Origin: Sphingomonadales bacterium | Lineage (GTDB): Bacteria; Pseudomonadota; Alphaproteobacteria; Sphingomonadales; Sphingomonadaceae | Reading direction: 5' to 3' | Assembly: GCA_028871475.1 (NCBI GenBank) | Contig: JAGWMZ010000002.1 | Location: forward strand, 203,780 to 267,779 | DNA length: 64,000 nucleotides | Shown: positions 40,524 to 49,388 of the stretch, piece by piece | Position numbering within the stretch: position 1 is the first letter of the stretch | Layout: the number at the start of each line of letters is the position of its first letter | Notes under the pieces: generated by a model | What the model saw: only the letters and a program-made list of their open reading frames with translations | Databases searched by the model: none | Told to the model about the DNA's origin: nothing | Program-made: the position numbers and the translations under genes

Positions 40524-41519
40524 ATGAAAAAGATCATTGGTTTGCTGCTTCTGGCCAGTTGCGGCGCGGCTGGTGCTCAGGTCGGCAATCCGGGCGGTGC
40601 GATCAACGACCGGCTCGGTGACCGGGATTATGGCGTGTGTCGCGGCGTCGATCCGCGCTGTTTTCACGATTGGCCACGCGCCGCTGTGAAACAGTACCGT
40701 ATCCTGCTCTACACCCATACCGCCGGGCCGCGTCACGCCAATCTGGGTGCGCCGCTGGGCGCCGGGCTCAATCCCCCGCTGGGGCCCGATAACATTGCCC
40801 AGCGCGAGATGCTGCGGATCGCGCAGGAGAATGGCTGGGCCATCGACTATACGGAAGACCCCCGGGACATGGCCAATCTGAGCGGCTATCACGCGGTGAT
40901 CTTCCTCTCCACCTCGCGCGATGCTCTCGACGACAATGGCAAGACGGCGCTGCGCCAGTATATGCGGGCGGGCGGCGGCTTCGTGGCAATCCATAACGCC
41001 TTTGGCACGCTGTATAACTGGCCCTATTACGAAGGCCTGCTGGGCAATGCCAATTTCTACGATCACGGCCCGGCGCGTGACGGGGATGTGGTGATCGTTG
41101 ACGACAAGGATGCTGCGACCCATGGCCTGCCAGCCCGTTGGCGCTTCCATGACGAATGGTACAATCTCATCCCCTTTCCCACCCATGTGCGCTTTCTGGC
41201 GACCATAGATGAAAAGTCCTGGGACCCGGCGCAGGCCCATTATCCCGATGGCCCGCCAAGGGCGATGAGCGGCCCGCGTCCGCCGAATTTGCCGCCCATG
41301 TCGCGCTATCCATCGGTGGTGGGGCATCATCCCGGTCACGGCAGCTTTCACCCGGTTGTCTGGTGCCAATATTACGATGGCGGCAAGGTCTGGGTGACGA
41401 CATTGGGCCATGATGCCAAGGCCTTCGAGAAGGATGGCGAACCGGGCGCCGCGCAGTTTCAGGCGATGATCACGGGCGGCATCAAGTCGGTGATGGGCGC
41501 GGCGCCGTTCTGCCGATAG
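40524..41519 (+). CDS. ThuA domain-containing secreted protein
   Basis: YRILLYTHTAGPRH...LSGYHAVIFLSTSRDALDDNGKTALRQYMRAGGGFVAIHNAFGT...VWVTTLGHD. Confidence 0.88.
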   Translation: MKKIIGLLLLASCGAAGAQVGNPGGAINDRLGDRDYGVCRGVDPRCFHDWPRAAVKQYRILLYTHTAGPRHANLGAPLGAGLNPPLGPDNIAQREMLRIAQENGWAIDYTEDPRDMANLSGYHAVIFLSTSRDALDDNGKTALRQYMRAGGGFVAIHNAFGTLYNWPYYEGLLGNANFYDHGPARDGDVVIVDDKDAATHGLPARWRFHDEWYNLIPFPTHVRFLATIDEKSWDPAQAHYPDGPPRAMSGPRPPNLPPMSRYPSVVGHHPGHGSFHPVVWCQYYDGGKVWVTTLGHDAKAFEKDGEPGAAQFQAMITGGIKSVMGAAPFCR

Positions 41520-41624
41520 CTGTCAGGTAAACGCTCGCACCCGGCCTGCGTGACATGCTTGTGTCGGCCGCGGCCATGGCGCCGACCCGCCGTCAACGGG
41601 GCGGCGGCGCCTTGGCATGGGCGG

Positions 41625-42026
41625 TCAATACTCGTCTTCGTCGGTGCGAAACGTCAGTTCGACCTTGATGCCATTGGGGTCAAGCAGGTTGAGCTGATGC
41701 AGGCGGCGGGCCGGCAAGGGCTGTTCGCGAAAGGCAACGCCATTGGCGGTCAATCGCTCGCGGCAGCTGGACAGGCCGCTGCAGTCAAAGGCGACATGGT
41801 CGAGGCGGCTGGCCTGGCCGGCGGGCGCTGCCGCTTCGCCGGGCAGTGGCGCGTTGACGTGAATGAGCGGCTGGCCCTGCTCGTCATAGAGCCAGACATT
41901 GTCGGGGCGCATCACCGCTGACACCGCCGGGCCCCGGCGAAAGCCGAGACAGGCTTCATAGAACAGCAGCGTTTCCTCGAACAGCGGCGTGCGGATGTTG
42001 ACATGGCCAAGGCGATCGACGCGCAT
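41625..42026 (-). CDS. VOC family (glyoxalase/dioxygenase superfamily) protein
   Basis: MRVDRLGHVNIRTPLFEETLLFYEACLGFRRG...LDHVAFDCSG...LLDPNGIKVELTF. Confidence 0.85.
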   Translation of the reverse strand: MRVDRLGHVNIRTPLFEETLLFYEACLGFRRGPAVSAVMRPDNVWLYDEQGQPLIHVNAPLPGEAAAPAGQASRLDHVAFDCSGLSSCRERLTANGVAFREQPLPARRLHQLNLLDPNGIKVELTFRTDEDEY

Positions 42027-42091
42027 AAGGTGAAATCCGATTGGTCTACGGCGCAATTCTCGCGGCTTCTGGCGGTGTGTCAATGGCTCAA

Positions 42092-42128
42092 AACGCAACG
42101 GGGGCAGGTCTGGAAAAGACCTGCCCCC
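42092..42128 (-). terminator. Candidate terminator hairpin downstream of the minus-strand TonB receptor
   Basis: GGGGGCAGGTCT ggaaa AGACCTGCCCCC with weak T-tract (gttttg) on the minus strand. Confidence 0.6.
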
Positions 42129-42161
42129 GGGGATTGCGCAGTGTGAAGTGGATCGAGCCGA

Positions 42162-44372
42162 TCAGAACTTCACGCTGAAGCGGACACCATATTCGCGCGG
42201 TGCACCATAGAACTCGTTCTTGCCGCTCTGGCCCGAGACATAGAAGTTGTTGGTGATGTTGGTGCCATAGAATTCCAGTCGCAGATCGCCCTTGTCGATC
42301 GCGACGCTGGCGTTCAGCAGGCTGTGGGCGTTGAGAAGGTCGGTGGCCGCGACATAGGTGACATAGGCCCACTGTGACCCGACATAGGCGTAGTTGATGC
42401 GCGGGGTGACGGTAACGTCGTTGCCGGCCGCGATCTTGTACTGCGCGCCCACGTTCCACGTCCATTTGGGACTGTAGAGGTTGGGGCCGCCGCTGGAGGT
42501 GGTCAGCGTGGGGGTGTAGTCAAAGCAGCGCGCCGCATTCGACCCGGTGCACTGGGGGAAGCCGGAAAACTGGCTGGGTACCGCCCATTTGTTGATCAGC
42601 GTGAAGCCGCTCAGGCTGGAGTCGACGAAAGACATGCCGCCATCGAGCGACAGCGCGCCAGTATGGGCCTGGAAGCTGGCCTCAAAGCCCTTGATGGTGG
42701 CATTGGCCAGATTGGTGACGCCACCCGCGCCCGAGCTCTGGTTGATGATGTCTTCCTGGAAGTTCTTGTATGAATTGTAGAACACGCCAAGCTGGGTGCG
42801 GACATGGCGATCCAGGAAGGTGGACTTCCAGCCGGCTTCGTAATCCATCACCGTTTCGGGATTGAACGTGCCACCCGGCGGGTTGATGCCGCCGTTCTTG
42901 TAACCGCGCGCGGCAAAGACATAGATCAGATTGTTGCTGTCGGGCTTGTAGTTCAGCGTGATCTTGCCGGTGGCGCGGCCATCGCCTTCGGTGCCCGTCT
43001 GGGGCACCAGCACGGTGCGGTTGGGCAGCATCACCGCCCCCGTGCCATCGACGTGGAAATGCGAGTAGCGCAGGCCTGCCTCGATCTGCAACTTGTCAGT
43101 CAACTGGTAGCTGGCCTGGCCGAACACGCCGACCAGCGCCTTGTTGGTGTCGGGCTCGATCAGCAGGGTGGTGGCGCCGGCGGTGGTGTTGTAATTGCGC
43201 ACGTTGATCTTGTTGCGCTGGCCATAGGCGCCCAGCACATATTTGAAGCGGCCGGTGTCGGGCGAGATGATGTTGATTTCCTGTGAATACTGACGTTCGC
43301 GCACGAATTGCCCCGAACCCAGCGTGGCCAGTTCGGTGCCGTCGGTATCGTAGAGGTTGTTGATGCGCTTGTTCAGATAGGCGGTGCGCGACAGCACGGT
43401 CAGCCCGCTGTCAAACTGGTACTTGAGTTCCAGCTGGGTGATGGTGGCGCGTTCAAAGTTCGACGGGTTGCTGTTGTAGTCGATGGTCCAGGGGGTGGTG
43501 GTGCGCCCGGCGGAAAACTGGGTGGTGGCGATAGGGCGATAGGCATAGCCGCCGGTCTGGCGGTCGATCAGTTCGACCTTGCCCAGCGCGGAAAAACCGC
43601 CCGATTTCCACAAGGCCTGAACGCGGGCGTCATGCTCGCTCAACCGGTCCGGCGTGGCATGGGCGGGGCCGATGTCCGTGTAATAGCTGTCGCGCGACGC
43701 GGCCAGACCTGCCACGCGGATGGCCAGCGTGTCCGTCACCGGCAGGTTGATCGCAACATTGGCGTTCAAATTCTGAAAGTTGCCATAGGCAACCGTGCCG
43801 CTGCCGCCGAACTTGCCCAGAACCGGCTTGTTCGTGTTCATGTACAGCGCGCCGCCGGTGGAATTGGCGCCCGAGAGGGTGCCCTGCGGCCCGCGGAGCA
43901 CTTCGACGCCGGCCATGTCGTAGAACTGCGCGCCCGAGACGATCGGGGGCTGGAACACGCCGTCCAGATAGGTGGACACGCCATTGGTGACCTGGGGTGA
44001 GCCGGAGGCCAGGCCGATGCCGCGGATGTTGATCGAGTCGGTCAGGCCCGCCTTGACGATGGAGAGGCCCGGCGAGGCGTTCTGGAGATCCGACTGGCGC
44101 ACCACCGCCTTGTCGCCCAGCGCGTCGCCGGACAGGGCGGTGACCGCGATCGCCACATTCTGCACGCTTTCGCGGCGGCGCTGGGCCGTGACCACGATGT
44201 CCTTGCTGTCATCGGGCGCCTTGTCTGGTGCAGCCGCGTCAGCCGTCGGCGCGGAGGGCGCTGTCTGGGTGTCGGCCAGAGCCGGGTTCGAGGCCAGGAT
44301 CGTACCCGCCAGCAGCAGGCAGGCGGCATGATGGCGCAGACGATACGTGGCTGCAAAGGGCAGTTTGCCCAT
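42162..44372 (-). CDS. TonB-dependent receptor
   Basis: KDIVVTAQRRRESVQNVAIAVTALSGDAL plug; MAGVEVLRGPQGTLSGANSTGGALYM; C-terminal YGVRFSVKF. Confidence 0.93.
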   Translation of the reverse strand: MGKLPFAATYRLRHHAACLLLAGTILASNPALADTQTAPSAPTADAAAPDKAPDDSKDIVVTAQRRRESVQNVAIAVTALSGDALGDKAVVRQSDLQNASPGLSIVKAGLTDSINIRGIGLASGSPQVTNGVSTYLDGVFQPPIVSGAQFYDMAGVEVLRGPQGTLSGANSTGGALYMNTNKPVLGKFGGSGTVAYGNFQNLNANVAINLPVTDTLAIRVAGLAASRDSYYTDIGPAHATPDRLSEHDARVQALWKSGGFSALGKVELIDRQTGGYAYRPIATTQFSAGRTTTPWTIDYNSNPSNFERATITQLELKYQFDSGLTVLSRTAYLNKRINNLYDTDGTELATLGSGQFVRERQYSQEINIISPDTGRFKYVLGAYGQRNKINVRNYNTTAGATTLLIEPDTNKALVGVFGQASYQLTDKLQIEAGLRYSHFHVDGTGAVMLPNRTVLVPQTGTEGDGRATGKITLNYKPDSNNLIYVFAARGYKNGGINPPGGTFNPETVMDYEAGWKSTFLDRHVRTQLGVFYNSYKNFQEDIINQSSGAGGVTNLANATIKGFEASFQAHTGALSLDGGMSFVDSSLSGFTLINKWAVPSQFSGFPQCTGSNAARCFDYTPTLTTSSGGPNLYSPKWTWNVGAQYKIAAGNDVTVTPRINYAYVGSQWAYVTYVAATDLLNAHSLLNASVAIDKGDLRLEFYGTNITNNFYVSGQSGKNEFYGAPREYGVRFSVKF

Positions 44373-44527
44373 CCTCTCTCTCCAAACATTATGGCGCCTG
44401 AGGCGCGGTTGCTATAAACGCTATGCAACATAACATTTACCTCGACGCAAGATGGATAATGTAATATCCAATAGCAAATTCGCGCGCTGTGGCGTAAAGG
44501 TCACAGACGATAAGAAGGGAGAGCTGT

Positions 44528-46321
44528 ATGAAGGGACTTCACCATCGCTTGCGTCAGGGTCTGCTGGCCGCGGGGGCCTGCGCGGTCACGGGCCTGGCCC
44601 TCTCGGGAACCGGCCTGAATGCGACGCAGTCCGCCGAGTCGCCCCCTCCGGCCCCTGCTCCCGCAATGACCCCCGCCATGGCTTCAGAGCCGGCGGGCAC
44701 GGCCTGCTCGGCCGCGTTGGCGGTCGCCTGGCCCGAGGCCGGCACGCGAATCGAACGGGCTGCTCCGGTTCCCGCTGGCCTGATCAACGGGCAGATGATC
44801 CCCGCCCATTGCGAGGTCTTTGGCATCATGCATGAGCATAAGGGCGTGGACGGGCAGGACTATGCCATCCGCTTTCACATGCGCCTGCCCGAGGCATGGA
44901 ATGGCCGGTTCTTCTTTCAGGGTGGCGGCGGATCGAATGGCGAGATCGGCGATGCGCTGGGGCGGGTGAGCATGGTGCGCGGTTCCGCGATCACCCCGGC
45001 GATCATGCGCGGCTATGCGGTGGTCAGCCAGGATTCGGGCCATGACAATCAGCGCAACAGCAATCCCAAGAGGGGCGGGCCAACGGCCTTCGGTTTCGAC
45101 CCGCAGGCGCGCAGCGAGTATGGCCATGCCTCTCTGGCCCCCGTTGCCCTGGCCGCCAAGGCCATTGTGACCGCCTTCTACCACCGGCCTATTGTTCATT
45201 CCTATTTCGTGGGCTGCTCAAAGGGCGGCGAGGAGGGCATGGTCTTTGCCCAGCAGCATCCCGACATTTTTGACGGCATCATGGCGGCGGCCCCCGGTTT
45301 TGCCCTGCCGCGTGCCGCTGTCGAGGAAACCTGGGAAGTGCAGCGGCTGTCCCGGCTTCTGGCCAGGCCGGTCTCCTTCCCGGCTTTCCATACGGCGCTG
45401 ACGGATCAGGATCTGGCCATCGCCGGGCGTGCGATCACCAGGGCCTGCGATGCGCTTGACGGCGCGGCCGATGGCATGGTGAGCAATGTGGCGGCCTGTA
45501 CGACCGCCCGTGTGCGCCCCCAGATCGAGGCCAGCGTCTGCAAGGCGGGCCAGAGCGATTGCCTGACCCGTGCCAAGGCCGACACGCTCTATGACCTGAT
45601 GCGCGGCGCCCGGCGCCCTGATGGCAGCGCGATCTATTCCGACTGGGCGTGGGACCCGGGCATTGCGACACCAGGCTGGCGCATCTGGAAGCTGGGCTCA
45701 TCGGACGGCAAGGTGCCCGCGCTCAACATTGTGCTGGGTGGGGCCTCGCTCCATACGGTCTTCATCGTGCCGCCGGTCGAGGTGCCGGGTGATCCGCAGG
45801 GCCTGCTCGATGCGGAATTGCGTTTCAATGTGTTGACCGATGGCCAGAAGATCTACGCCACCGGCGCAGGTTTCACCCATTCGGCCTGGCAGGATTCATC
45901 GGCGCATTCGACCGACCTGTCCGCCTTTGCCGCGCATGGCGGCAAGCTGATCGTGCCGCATGGCGCTGCCGATCCCGTGTTCTCGCTGCGCGATACGCTG
46001 GGCTGGTGGCAGGGCGTCAATGCCCGCGCGAAGGGCAAGGCCTCCAGCTTTGCGCGTGTGTTTCCCGTGCCGGGCATGAACCATTGCGGCGGCGGCGACG
46101 CTGCCGATCAGTTCGACGGCCTCGCCGCGCTGGTGGATTGGGTCGAGCATGGCAAGGCTCCGGCCTCGATTCCCGCCAAGGGTGACCCGCAGGCGCCCTG
46201 GCCGGACCGCACCCGCCCGCTCTGCGCCTGGCCGACCTATGCGCGTTACAAGGGGCGCGGGTCGTTTGAGGATGCGGCCAATTTCGTCTGCACCGCGCCG
46301 CCATCAAACAGGAAGGCATGA
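44528..46321 (+). CDS. Tannase/feruloyl esterase family alpha/beta hydrolase
   Basis: RFFFQGGGGSNG...SQDSGHD...YFVGCSKGGEEGMVFAQQHPDIFDGIMAAAP (GCSxGG), GMNHCGGG. Confidence 0.92.
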   Translation: MKGLHHRLRQGLLAAGACAVTGLALSGTGLNATQSAESPPPAPAPAMTPAMASEPAGTACSAALAVAWPEAGTRIERAAPVPAGLINGQMIPAHCEVFGIMHEHKGVDGQDYAIRFHMRLPEAWNGRFFFQGGGGSNGEIGDALGRVSMVRGSAITPAIMRGYAVVSQDSGHDNQRNSNPKRGGPTAFGFDPQARSEYGHASLAPVALAAKAIVTAFYHRPIVHSYFVGCSKGGEEGMVFAQQHPDIFDGIMAAAPGFALPRAAVEETWEVQRLSRLLARPVSFPAFHTALTDQDLAIAGRAITRACDALDGAADGMVSNVAACTTARVRPQIEASVCKAGQSDCLTRAKADTLYDLMRGARRPDGSAIYSDWAWDPGIATPGWRIWKLGSSDGKVPALNIVLGGASLHTVFIVPPVEVPGDPQGLLDAELRFNVLTDGQKIYATGAGFTHSAWQDSSAHSTDLSAFAAHGGKLIVPHGAADPVFSLRDTLGWWQGVNARAKGKASSFARVFPVPGMNHCGGGDAADQFDGLAALVDWVEHGKAPASIPAKGDPQAPWPDRTRPLCAWPTYARYKGRGSFEDAANFVCTAPPSNRKA

Positions 46322-46457
46322 GGCACGCCCCCCGCAATCCGCTTCCCGGTGACGGGCGAGACCCGCGCTTCCAGCCTGCGTTCGGCCATGGCATTCTCTT
46401 GAAAAGTGGTTAGAGGCTATCTTTTTGGCGGCAGCCAGATTGCTATGACAATGAACG

Positions 46458-46970
46458 ATGCTGGAGCGTAAGTCAGAGATGGTGAGCAATGCGGGGGCAC
46501 ATGAGGAAAGGATCGCCGAGCTGACGCCAGAGGCCCCGGGGGCCGAAGGCACGGCCGGCGATCATCCGCTGGCGACACTGCCCGGTTTCATGCTGCGCCG
46601 TGCAGCCAATGCCATGATGGCCGAACTTGCCACCCGGCTGGCCGCGCTCGACCTCAAGATTTCGGATGCCACTGTGCTGCTGCTGGTCAGCGGGCGTTCG
46701 GACCTGACCTCAAGCGAGATCGGCAAGCTGCTGGATATTCAGCGGGCCAATATGGTGCCCTTGCTCAATCGGCTGGAAGGGGCGGGTCTGATCGCGCGCG
46801 AGCCGATCGATCGCAAGTCGCAGGCGATTGTTCTGACCAAGGAAGGCCGCGCGCGGCTGGCCAAGGTGCAGTCCTTGACCAGCGCTTTCGAGACGGATCT
46901 GATGAACCGCATTCCGGCAGATCACCGCGACCATTTCCTGCCCGCGCTCAAGGCCTTGCTGGCATCCTAG
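46458..46970 (+). CDS. MarR family transcriptional regulator
   Basis: SDLTSSEIGKLLDIQRANMVPLLNRLEGAGLIAREPIDRKSQAIVLTKEGRARL wHTH. Confidence 0.9.
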   Translation: MLERKSEMVSNAGAHEERIAELTPEAPGAEGTAGDHPLATLPGFMLRRAANAMMAELATRLAALDLKISDATVLLLVSGRSDLTSSEIGKLLDIQRANMVPLLNRLEGAGLIAREPIDRKSQAIVLTKEGRARLAKVQSLTSAFETDLMNRIPADHRDHFLPALKALLAS

Positions 46971-47045
46971 TGGATTGATTTTGACATTTGCATCCCCTGG
47001 CGGATGGGATGGGTCTGCAAATGTCAAAATCGTAAAATCCACTAG
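46967..47045. repeat. Palindromic element 1 (79 bp long stem-loop, CTAGTGG termini)
   Basis: CTAGTGGATT+GATTTTGACATTTGCA pairs with TGCAAATGTCAAAATC-(gtaa)-AATCCACTAG; 23 nt loop. Confidence 0.9.
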
Positions 47046-47057
47046 CATCAAAGGTTT

Positions 47058-47135
47058 CTAGTGGTCCGAAAAGATTCTGACATTCGAACACGCCCTTTCG
47101 TCACATGGTATCGAATGTCAGAATCGGACCACTAG
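47058..47135. repeat. Palindromic element 2 (78 bp long stem-loop, sister of element 1 in inverted orientation)
   Basis: CTAGTGGTCC-(gaaaa)-GATTCTGACATTCGA pairs with TCGAATGTCAGAATC+GGACCACTAG; 23 nt loop. Confidence 0.9.
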
Positions 47136-47139
47136 GGGT

Positions 47140-47664
47140 TCAGCGCAGGATATAGACGTCGATCTGCACCTCGCTTGGCAGGCGGATGCCGCGCGCGACA
47201 AAGACGTGCCGCGCCAGCCAGTCATGAGCGCCGGGTTCGACCGTGAAACGCGGCGTCGTGCGGAAATAATAGGCTGAAGGGTCGACGGGCTCGCCGCGGG
47301 CCAGCATGTTGCTCACCTCCACGCTGGCGACGCGAACCCCCGGATTGCGGATCTCGATGATCGTGCCATCCTCCGCCCGCAGTGCATAATGCGCTTCGAC
47401 CAAGGTAACGCCGTCCTCCCTGATCGTCTGCCAGTCGCCGCCGCCCGGCAGCACCGTGCCGCGCAGCATGGGGCCACAGATGGTGCCGCCGGCGATCGGA
47501 ATATAGCGGCGGCGGCCATCGGCGACCATGCCCATCTCGACAGGGGGATCAAGCGTGATCCGGGCCGTGAAGGCATGGTCGAGCAGCGGGGCTGGGGAGG
47601 CGGCGTCGACCTCCCCCGCCGGGGCAGGGGAAGCCGGCTGGGTCAGGGCCGGTGTCTTGCTCAT
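47140..47664 (-). CDS. DUF3237 domain-containing protein
   Basis: HAFTARITLDPPVEMGMVADGRRRYIPIAGGTICGPMLRGTVLPGGGDWQTIREDG pattern. Confidence 0.85.
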   Translation of the reverse strand: MSKTPALTQPASPAPAGEVDAASPAPLLDHAFTARITLDPPVEMGMVADGRRRYIPIAGGTICGPMLRGTVLPGGGDWQTIREDGVTLVEAHYALRAEDGTIIEIRNPGVRVASVEVSNMLARGEPVDPSAYYFRTTPRFTVEPGAHDWLARHVFVARGIRLPSEVQIDVYILR

Positions 47665-47675
47665 CGCGCGCGCCC

Positions 47676-49073
47676 TCAGATGGGGAAGTGGCCGGGCTGG
47701 GTTTCCATGGTGATCCAGCGGGTTTCGGTAAAGCTGTCGATACCCTGCAGACCGCCGAACTTGCCATAGCCGCTGTCATTCATCCCGCCAAAGGGCATCT
47801 GGGCCTCGTCATGCACCGTGGCGCCATTGATGTGGCAGATGCCGGCCCTGATCTGGCGGGCCACGCGCAGCCCCCGCGCGCCATCGCCGGTGAAGACCGC
47901 GCTGGAGAGGCCATAGGCGCTGTCATTGGCGATCTCGATGGCTTGGGCCTCGTCGCGGGCGTGGATCATGGCAACGACCGGGCCGAAACTTTCATCGCGA
48001 TAGAGGTTCATGTCCGCGGTGACGCGATCGACCACGGTGGCGTGCATCAGCACGGTCTCGCCCTTGCCGCCGGTCAGCAGCGAAGCCCCCTTGGCAAGGG
48101 CATCCTCGATCAGCGCATTGACATGATGGACCGTCTTCATGTCGACCACCGCGCCCAGTGGCGTGGTCCCCTCGCGCGGGTCGCCCGTTGCCATGGAGGC
48201 AACCTTGGCGGCGAATTTTTGCGCGAACTGGTCGGCAATCGCCTCGACCACGATGATCCGCTCGGTGCTCATGCAGATCTGGCCCTGGTTCATGAAGGCG
48301 CCGAAGGCGGCGGCTTTCACCGCTTCGTCCAGATCGGCATCGTCCAGAACCAGCAGCGGCGCCTTGCCACCCAGCTCCAGCAGGCAGGGCTTGAGTTGCT
48401 CGGCGGCGCGCCGGGCGATGATGCGGCCCACGGTCGTGCTGCCGGTGAAGTTGATGCGCTTGACGGCGGGGGCGTCGATCAGCGCGCCGACGATCTCCCC
48501 GGCGTCCGCCGGCGCATTGGTGACGACATTGACCACGCCTTCGGGGAAGCCGGCGTCAGCAAAGGCCTCGATGATCAGCGCATGGGTGCGCGGGCAGATT
48601 TCGCTGGCCTTGAGGATGACGGCATTGCCGCAGGCCAGCGGCGTGGCGATGGCGCGCACGCCCAGAATGATCGGCGCATTCCACGGCGCGATGCCCAGGA
48701 TCACGCCGACGGGCTCCTTGAGCGCCATGGCCAGACAGCCAGGCTTGTCGCTGGGGATGACTTCGCCGCGAATCTGGGTGGTCAGCGCTGCGGCCTCGCG
48801 CACCATGCTGGCGGCCAGCGTCAGGTTGAACATGGCCCAGCCGGCGGTGGCGCCGATCTCGCCCATCATCGCCTCGACAAACGCATCCTTGCGGGCCAGC
48901 AGCGCATCGGCGGCCCGGGCCAGCACGGCGCGGCGGGCATTGGGGCCCATCGCGGCCCATGCAGGCTGCGCGGCGCCCGCCCTGACGGCAATCGCGGCGG
49001 CGTCGGCGGTGGTCATGGCGGCGGCGGTGGACGCAACTGCTCCCGTCAGCGGATCGAGGCGCGTGAACTCCAT
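47676..49073 (-). CDS. Aldehyde dehydrogenase family protein (vanillin/aromatic aldehyde-type by context)
   Basis: GVILGIAPWNAPIILGVRAIATPLACGNAVILK; INFTGSTTVGR; LLELGGKAPLLVLDDADLD; FGAFMNQGQICMSTER catalytic Cys. Confidence 0.93.
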   Translation of the reverse strand: MEFTRLDPLTGAVASTAAAMTTADAAAIAVRAGAAQPAWAAMGPNARRAVLARAADALLARKDAFVEAMMGEIGATAGWAMFNLTLAASMVREAAALTTQIRGEVIPSDKPGCLAMALKEPVGVILGIAPWNAPIILGVRAIATPLACGNAVILKASEICPRTHALIIEAFADAGFPEGVVNVVTNAPADAGEIVGALIDAPAVKRINFTGSTTVGRIIARRAAEQLKPCLLELGGKAPLLVLDDADLDEAVKAAAFGAFMNQGQICMSTERIIVVEAIADQFAQKFAAKVASMATGDPREGTTPLGAVVDMKTVHHVNALIEDALAKGASLLTGGKGETVLMHATVVDRVTADMNLYRDESFGPVVAMIHARDEAQAIEIANDSAYGLSSAVFTGDGARGLRVARQIRAGICHINGATVHDEAQMPFGGMNDSGYGKFGGLQGIDSFTETRWITMETQPGHFPI

Positions 49074-49269
49074 CTCGGCATTCTCCCAAACGTGGCGCTC
49101 AAGGTGGCGAGCGTCATTTAGCTATGACAAATAGCATAAATTTTCCGATTGGCTAGCCCTGATGCGCCATGCGCGGGGCGAGCCGAGCCGTCAGTGCCCT
49201 GCGTGGGCAAGGAACCGGGCCGGAATGACCGGATCATAAGGGCGGATAAGGGATCAAAGGAAGGGACAA

Positions 49270-49345
<76 letters not shown>

Positions 49346-49388
49346 CCATGTCTTCCGGCGCCATAACGCCGAGCCGCGCTCCCATGCC

